The position numbers and the translations under genes are program-made. 9,867 nt of DNA from Lachnospiraceae bacterium UBA2860 (GTDB lineage Bacteria > Bacillota > Clostridia > Lachnospirales > Lachnospiraceae), in contig DEFE01000015.1 of assembly GCA_002350625.1 (NCBI GenBank), positions 1-9,867 of the forward strand, read 5' to 3'. Below are positions 6,676 through 9,867 of the stretch, in pieces. The notes under the pieces were generated by a model. It had not been told where the DNA came from and searched no databases. It was given only the letters and a program-made list of their open reading frames with translations. Each line of letters begins with the position of its first letter. Positions within the stretch are counted from its first letter, which is position 1.

Positions 6676-7876
6676 CCTTTGGAAGAAAACAGCACCCGTC
6701 GCAGCGTTAGCCCTTGCATCCATCCTCGCCCTCGGCGCGCCCTTCGCGGCCTTCGCCGATGACGACGATGACGACACTCCGCTTACCCTCATCGACGGCT
6801 ACATCGACGATGACGAGCCCGATGAAGACTACGACGAAGAGGACTACGACGAAGAAGACCTCGACCTCGACTGGGAGGAAGACGAAGGCTTTGAAGGCGA
6901 CGACGAACAGTCATCCCCCGAAGACCTCGAGCTCCAGGACTACTTAGACGCCAACGCCGCCAGCGACCTCATCGAGATCTACGGCAGCCTTCTCTATAAG
7001 CAGACCATGTGGAACGCCGACGGCTCTGAGACAGCCGCCACAGGCTTCATCTACGAAGACAAAGACGTCATCTGCTCCCGCTACACCGACAAATTCGAAG
7101 AGATCATCACGAAAGACGACTATGTCGGCTACGACAATGACCTCGAAGTTCCTGTCCGCTACGTCTTCGACAGCGACGACACCCGCGCGGAGATGGTTCT
7201 CAACTACGAAGAACTCGTCTACCTCTGGGGCAACGAGCACGTCGTCGGCAAACAGGAAAAAGACGGCAAAGTCATCTTCACCACCGAGATGGACGACAAT
7301 GAGCTCATCGGCCTCATTCTCGCCGACTTCGACGGCGACATCCTCGAGGGCGACAAGCTCACCCGCGACACCACCTTCGACACCGACACCAAGGTCATGG
7401 AGCACTCCCTTGTCAAGATCGTGAGCGAAGACGGCTCCACCCACGACATCTTCGAATGCTCCCTCGAAGTCGAACCCAAGGACGGCTACGAAGAGAACAA
7501 AGAACTTCTCGAGAAGCTCAACGCCGAAGACAAGCATAAGCTGACCCTCACCCTCGACCCCGGCACCGAAAACGAAAAAGTCATCACCGCCGAAGTCGGC
7601 AAGGGCTGCGCCTTCTACCCGGTCCTCTACGACGGCTACAGCTTCTTCACCGATCCCGAGTGCACACAGGAAGCCGACGAGAAGTACATCTACAACACCG
7701 AAGACGACATCAACCTCTACACCGCCTTCACCGAAATCTACGACGAAGACATGGAAATCGACGGGGATGCCGAAGACGGCGAATATGAAATCACCGTCGA
7801 CGGCGACGAAGAGATCGACCTCAGTGAGCTGCTGGACGAAGCTGACGACGCTGACGATGAAGAGATCGTAGGGTAA
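6662..7876 (+). CDS. Exported hyperacidic protein of unknown function
   Basis: This 404-residue protein is not a family I can name. A Sec signal peptide is clear: a basic N-region (RHHNLWKK), a hydrophobic core (about 11-28) and an AFA cleavage motif ending at residue 32. The mature chain begins at once with six aspartates, and residues 33-90 are an almost continuous Asp/Glu tract that contains a DYDEE doublet (56-65). By my count the whole protein has 125 Asp+Glu and the mature part only 22 Lys+Arg, a net charge near -100. The centre (about 100-310) looks like alternating strands. Residues about 316-358 (YDGYSFFTDPECTQ...INLYTAF) resemble one Listeria-Bacteroides (InlB-B/Flg_new-like) repeat, and another acidic tail ends the protein. 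No sortase motif, lipobox or final membrane anchor is visible. Cation binding or surface association are guesses. It is probably co-transcribed with trmB and ends before a palindromic terminator. Confidence 0.85.
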   Translation: MRHHNLWKKTAPVAALALASILALGAPFAAFADDDDDDTPLTLIDGYIDDDEPDEDYDEEDYDEEDLDLDWEEDEGFEGDDEQSSPEDLELQDYLDANAASDLIEIYGSLLYKQTMWNADGSETAATGFIYEDKDVICSRYTDKFEEIITKDDYVGYDNDLEVPVRYVFDSDDTRAEMVLNYEELVYLWGNEHVVGKQEKDGKVIFTTEMDDNELIGLILADFDGDILEGDKLTRDTTFDTDTKVMEHSLVKIVSEDGSTHDIFECSLEVEPKDGYEENKELLEKLNAEDKHKLTLTLDPGTENEKVITAEVGKGCAFYPVLYDGYSFFTDPECTQEADEKYIYNTEDDINLYTAFTEIYDEDMEIDGDAEDGEYEITVDGDEEIDLSELLDEADDADDEEIVG

Positions 7877-7894
7877 CTCAGATTTTATGTAAAC

Positions 7895-7929
7895 AAATAT
7901 GACAGGGGGTCAGACCCCCTGTCATATTT
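7895..7929. terminator. Perfect palindrome, copy 1; bidirectional terminator-like REP element
   Basis: Two 17-nt arms (7895-7911 and 7913-7929, core TGACAGGGGGTC / GACCCCCTGTCA) pair perfectly around a single A at 7912. The outer AAA/TTT ends make it resemble an intrinsic terminator on both strands. It starts 19 bp after the acidic-protein stop. A near-copy with the same 12-nt left flank, TTATGTAAACAA (7885-7896), occurs at 8716-8758, so it is also a repeat and not just a local terminator. Confidence 0.75.
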
Positions 7930-7950
7930 TGCCTTTGCGCAGCTGACCCA

Positions 7951-7959
7951 TGATACAAT
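7951..7959 (+). promoter_or_regulatory. Candidate extended -10 promoter for the basic exported protein
   Basis: TGATACAAT at 7951-7959 fits an extended -10 box (TGnTAnAAT). No good -35 box lies at the right distance, which extended -10 promoters tolerate. It would give an untranslated leader of about 135 nt before ATG 8103. A 26-codon open frame from ATG 7970 lies in that leader, but nothing shows it is translated. Confidence 0.35.
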
Positions 7960-8102
7960 AACAAGAGAGATGTATGGAAACGACGGAAGAAAAGGACATA
8001 TGAATATGACACCGGATGTGACGCTTTGCGTCTGTTCACTGTCTATATAGATGATGGAACACAGATCATCCAAAGCAGTCATATTTAGAGAGGGGACGCA
8101 TC

Positions 8103-8702
8103 ATGAATAAGAAGATTCTCACGTTATCAGTCACTTTCATTCTTTCTGTCATCCTGCTCTTTCCGGCAGCGGTCAGTGCCCAGCCACCGGAGATCATGAG
8201 GTCTCTAAAGAGCTATATCGAGACATATGGTGCACTTAAGGGCTATTCGAGGAACGGATCCTACACATATTCATCGAAGATATCCTATCAGAAGAGCAAG
8301 AAGAGATTCCTCTTCGAGTGTTCGTATTCGAACGGACGATCAACATCTTCGGTGAAAATGTACATGCCGATCTCAAAAAAGAAGAGCAGCTATACGGTAT
8401 ACTTTAATGAAACAGTACGTGCGGCGGGGAAGACAGCAAAGATTTCCGGTAAGGCGGTGCTTCAAAGAAAGACTTATAGTGACCAGTCATCCTATCTGAA
8501 GTTCTCACGTAAAAACGGTACATCCGTGTCAAAGAGGATTAAAAACAGCGCTTATCAAGCGGCAGCCAACAGCCTGCTGAGAGTTGCGTTTAAGTTCTGG
8601 GAGAACAGCCTGGAAAACAAAGTGACGATCTGCTTCCGGAATTTCGGCTTCAGCAGAGTCACTGTCCTCAACAGCAGCAGAGTATATACTTATGAGTGGT
8701 AG
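8103..8702 (+). CDS. Small exported basic protein of unknown function
   Basis: I do not recognise this 199-residue protein. It has a textbook Sec signal: MNKK, a hydrophobic stretch at about 5-23, and cleavage after VSA (residue 26). The mature part has about 32 Lys+Arg against 8 Asp+Glu, so it is strongly basic. From about residue 50 to 140 it is rich in Ser, Tyr and Lys with an alternating polar/apolar pattern (SYTYSSKISYQKSKKRFLFE, SSYTVYFNETV), suggesting a beta-sandwich or beta-barrel-like fold. A helix may span about 147-172 before a last strand pair ending YTYEW. There is one Cys at 73 and another at 177, possibly a disulfide. ATG at 8103 has GAGAGGGGA upstream. Base composition is visibly lower in GC than the ATPase and trmB genes, and the gene lies between two copies of the same palindromic repeat, which suggests a separate origin. 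Confidence 0.75.
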   Translation: MNKKILTLSVTFILSVILLFPAAVSAQPPEIMRSLKSYIETYGALKGYSRNGSYTYSSKISYQKSKKRFLFECSYSNGRSTSSVKMYMPISKKKSSYTVYFNETVRAAGKTAKISGKAVLQRKTYSDQSSYLKFSRKNGTSVSKRIKNSAYQAAANSLLRVAFKFWENSLENKVTICFRNFGFSRVTVLNSSRVYTYEW

Positions 8703-8715
8703 AAGAGCACAAAAA

Positions 8716-8758
8716 TTATGTAAACAATTATGACAGGGGGCAGCCCCCTGTCATAATT
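8716..8758. repeat. Perfect palindrome, copy 2; REP-like/terminator element after the basic protein
   Basis: Arms 8726-8741 and 8743-8758 (core TTATGACAGGGGGC / GCCCCCTGTCATAA) pair perfectly over 16 bp around A8742. The left flank TTATGTAAACAA (8716-8727) is identical to that of the copy at 7885. The T/A base pairs that differ between copies have changed on both arms, so pairing is preserved. It begins 13 bp after the stop at 8702 and would act as a terminator for that gene. Confidence 0.75.
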
Positions 8759-8792
8759 TCTGAACGTATATACTCACGCCCGGCTCTGCGGC

Positions 8793-9001
8793 AGTCAACC
8801 GACTTTCGCGGCATATCCTCGCCCTGCGGGCTCCGGTATTCCACGGTTCGGTTGACTTCCTTGTCTCCCCGTGTCTACGGACCATGCCGATCGGAGGAGC
8901 TGGACAGAATTCCCCTTCCCCCGATCGCCATAAGTAAGTGTACACGGGGAGACCGCCATGCTGCGGAGTACCGCTGAAGGATTCAGGGGCCAGCCCCTGA
9001 A
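8793..9001. other. Structured non-coding block with three stem-loops
   Basis: The stretch 8759-9126 has no credible gene. It contains three inverted-repeat units. First, AGTCAACCGA (8793-8802) pairs with 8848-8857, with an imperfect inner stem and a small GCCC/GGGC hairpin at 8821-8831. Second, GTCTCCCCGTGT (8863-8874) pairs perfectly with 8942-8953 and encloses ATGCCGATCGG (8884-8894) pairing 10 of 11 with 8921-8931. Third, TTCAGGGGC (8982-8990) pairs with 8993-9001. This could be a structured RNA, a decayed intron or IS, or a MITE. The rest (9002-9126) shows only a partial relic of the palindrome (CTGTCATAAT, 9076-9085). Confidence 0.5.
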
Positions 9002-9126
9002 ACCCCGGCCTCACGAAAGAGCTGGACCTGCACGACTTCATACGCACTGAGAATTCCCTCTTTCCTGGCAGGGGACTGTCATAATGAGCTGGCATTTTTC
9101 GGTCGGGAACAATGGAAAACGGTTTT

Positions 9127-9636
9127 TTAGGATACACTCAGAGTTTGGGCATACTTAAACTGAACAATATCAAATGGCGCAGTTTCTATATAAGCATCTT
9201 CCTGATGCATCAATTCGACAATTTCGCTCGTTGGTACTTTCCCAAACCGCTGAATGATTGTGTCAAGAATTTCCTTATCCACCGATGACAGGTAAGGATA
9301 TTCCTTATTTTCCATAGGCAAGAACTTGAAGCCGGTTCCGTCGCCAATTTCAATTTCTTCACAATGGACGGTGCTCAAACCGACAATTAATTCGTAGGAT
9401 ACCGGTGCTGCACCCATAGGCAAAGCCCGATAAACCAATCCGGAAATCGCATGACCGTAACGCTTGAAGGAAAGCGCATCTGCATACCAGAGCATCTTAA
9501 GAAGTTTAACCAGGTACAAGCCTGTCACCATACACGAGTTGGCGTAGTAGCGGATCATGTCGGCGACAACATCCAGTGACAGTTCCTTGCACCCAGTTGC
9601 TTCCGGATTGCGAAGGAATCTGGCGTACCTGGACAT
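9127..9636 (-). CDS. Panacea/SocA-like antitoxin-domain protein, probably 5'-truncated
   Basis: The 169 residues match my memory of the Panacea domain (DUF4065, SocA/GepA-like), found in antitoxins of toxin-antitoxin pairs. Visible signatures are LVKLLKMLWYADALSFKRYG (42-61), ISGLVYRALPMGAAPVSYEL (64-83), a beta-rich middle, then a helical end with MHQEDAYIET (143-152). In many relatives the domain is preceded by a YgiT-type zinc finger and an HTH, joined by a linker resembling RFLRNPEATGCKELSLD seen here at residues 6-22. Those upstream domains are absent: the sequence before residue 1 turns directly into an IS200/IS605-type end at 9647. ATG 9636 has no well-placed ribosome site, and GTG 9657 would lie within the element end, so the native start has probably been lost and the gene may be a pseudogene. 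No toxin gene is visible in the window. Confidence 0.75.
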   Translation of the reverse strand: MSRYARFLRNPEATGCKELSLDVVADMIRYYANSCMVTGLYLVKLLKMLWYADALSFKRYGHAISGLVYRALPMGAAPVSYELIVGLSTVHCEEIEIGDGTGFKFLPMENKEYPYLSSVDKEILDTIIQRFGKVPTSEIVELMHQEDAYIETAPFDIVQFKYAQTLSVS

Positions 9637-9646
9637 GATGGCGCTT

Positions 9647-9814
9647 GTGAACCTCACACGATTGAAATCGCGTGCTTCCTGATGCGGCTTACGCCGCAGA
9701 CTGCTTTAGGCAGCCGGACCTGGTCCTCCGGGGATACGCCTTCTCCCTTAGCCCGGACTCCTTTCGGATGATCCTCACCACAGGACAGGTAATCCCCGGC
9801 AGGACTGCCTGTAT
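9647..9814 (-). ncRNA. Candidate TnpB-type omega RNA (reRNA) 3' region
   Basis: Read on the minus strand, this GC-rich stretch ends CAGGAAGCACGCGATTTCAA, then TCGTGTGAGGTTCAC, closing at 9647. That is the layout I recall for right ends of clostridial IS200/IS605 elements: GGAAGC, a hairpin, then GGTTCAC. The terminal hairpin is 8 bp with a TTCA loop and one G-U pair (9655-9674). Upstream are TGCGGC/GCCGCA (9683-9698) and CTGC/GCAG (about 9700-9712) hairpins. In TnpB systems the guide lies immediately 3' of this end, here from 9646 leftwards. The 5' limit of the RNA is not defined by anything I can see. Identification is by motif memory, not a search. Confidence 0.55.
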
Positions 9815-9867
9815 CTACGCCGCTCCTGCTTTCCATTCTCTCAACTTCAGCAGATCCGCGTAAACAC
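9647..9867 (-). mobile_element. Right end of an IS200/IS605 (TnpB-type) element, running off the window
   Basis: The right-end motif at 9647 marks the boundary with the antitoxin-domain gene. The rest of the element, including most or all of tnpB, would lie beyond 9867. At the edge two minus-strand frames are open. One gives a 16-codon tail (VYADLLKLREWKAGAA, stop at 9815-9817); the other stays open to 9654. I cannot tell which, if either, is the TnpB C-terminus, as neither shows the zinc-ribbon Cys pairs or the DRD-x-NAA motif within the window. A tnpA cannot be assessed. Confidence 0.5.

Noticed and set aside
6944..7537. 197-codon minus-strand frame inside the acidic-protein gene
   Set aside because: It reads as Val/Phe/Asp-rich repetitive sequence that mirrors GAC/GAA codons of the plus-strand gene; the plus strand has a signal peptide and a strong ribosome site.
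7970..8050. 26-codon leader peptide before the basic exported protein
   Set aside because: Only a weak AAGAGAG precedes it, and no regulatory codon run or attenuator hairpin is visible.
8793..9001. Retron msr-msd or a specific group II intron
   Set aside because: No reverse transcriptase or maturase is in the window and I could not place a convincing domain V; kept only as an unspecific structured block.
8751..9137. 128-codon minus-strand frame across the structured block
   Set aside because: It contains the palindrome and stem-loop arms and has no domain or signal; the open frame is more likely chance in GC-rich structured DNA.
1..9867. tRNA or rRNA genes
   Set aside because: I saw no cloverleaf with a T-loop GTTCRANNC box in context and no rRNA-like conserved segments on either strand.

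Overview
The window looks like a chromosomal segment of a fairly GC-rich Firmicute of class Clostridia, most likely Lachnospiraceae. This rests on a multi-gene V/A-type ATPase operon with Clostridia-style subunits K and I, a trmB gene, secreted proteins with Sec signals and no outer-membrane features, and an IS200/IS605-type end. Species cannot be assigned from sequence reading alone.

Positions 1-5781 (minus strand) hold the 5' part of a V/A-type ATPase operon. In transcription order it reads subunit G/H (5781-5470), C (5410-4571), I (4503-2368), K (2346-1909), F (1903-1595), E (1390-791) and A (798-1, running off the left edge). B and D are expected beyond the edge. K, F, E and A are tightly packed except for a 204-bp F-E gap carrying 32-33-bp tandem repeats. 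Several subunits are unusual: C is short in its middle, I carries an alanine-rich insert, and the first hairpin of K has no ion-binding carboxylate.

Positions 5782-5928 form the divergent promoter region. On the plus strand trmB (tRNA m7G46 methyltransferase) follows. It overlaps by 14 nt a gene for an exported, extremely acidic protein (about one third Asp+Glu), which ends at a perfect palindrome.

From about 7880 rightwards the window changes character, with lower GC, palindromic repeats and mobile DNA. A small exported, strongly basic protein (8103-8702) sits between two near-identical copies of a roughly 45-bp palindromic element. About 370 bp without a credible gene follows and has nested inverted repeats (8793-9001). 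A minus-strand gene for a Panacea/SocA-like antitoxin domain (9636-9127) comes next and appears cut at its 5' end by the right end of an IS200/IS605 TnpB-type element (9647-9867), whose 3' end resembles the TnpB omega (re)RNA. The guide position of that RNA would fall in the antitoxin gene.

The two halves make biological sense separately. The left is conserved bioenergetics and tRNA modification; the right is accessory DNA. Nothing proves a new system. The best leads are the opposite-charge secreted pair, the duplicated palindromes around the basic gene, the structured 8793-9001 block, and the omega-RNA/antitoxin junction.
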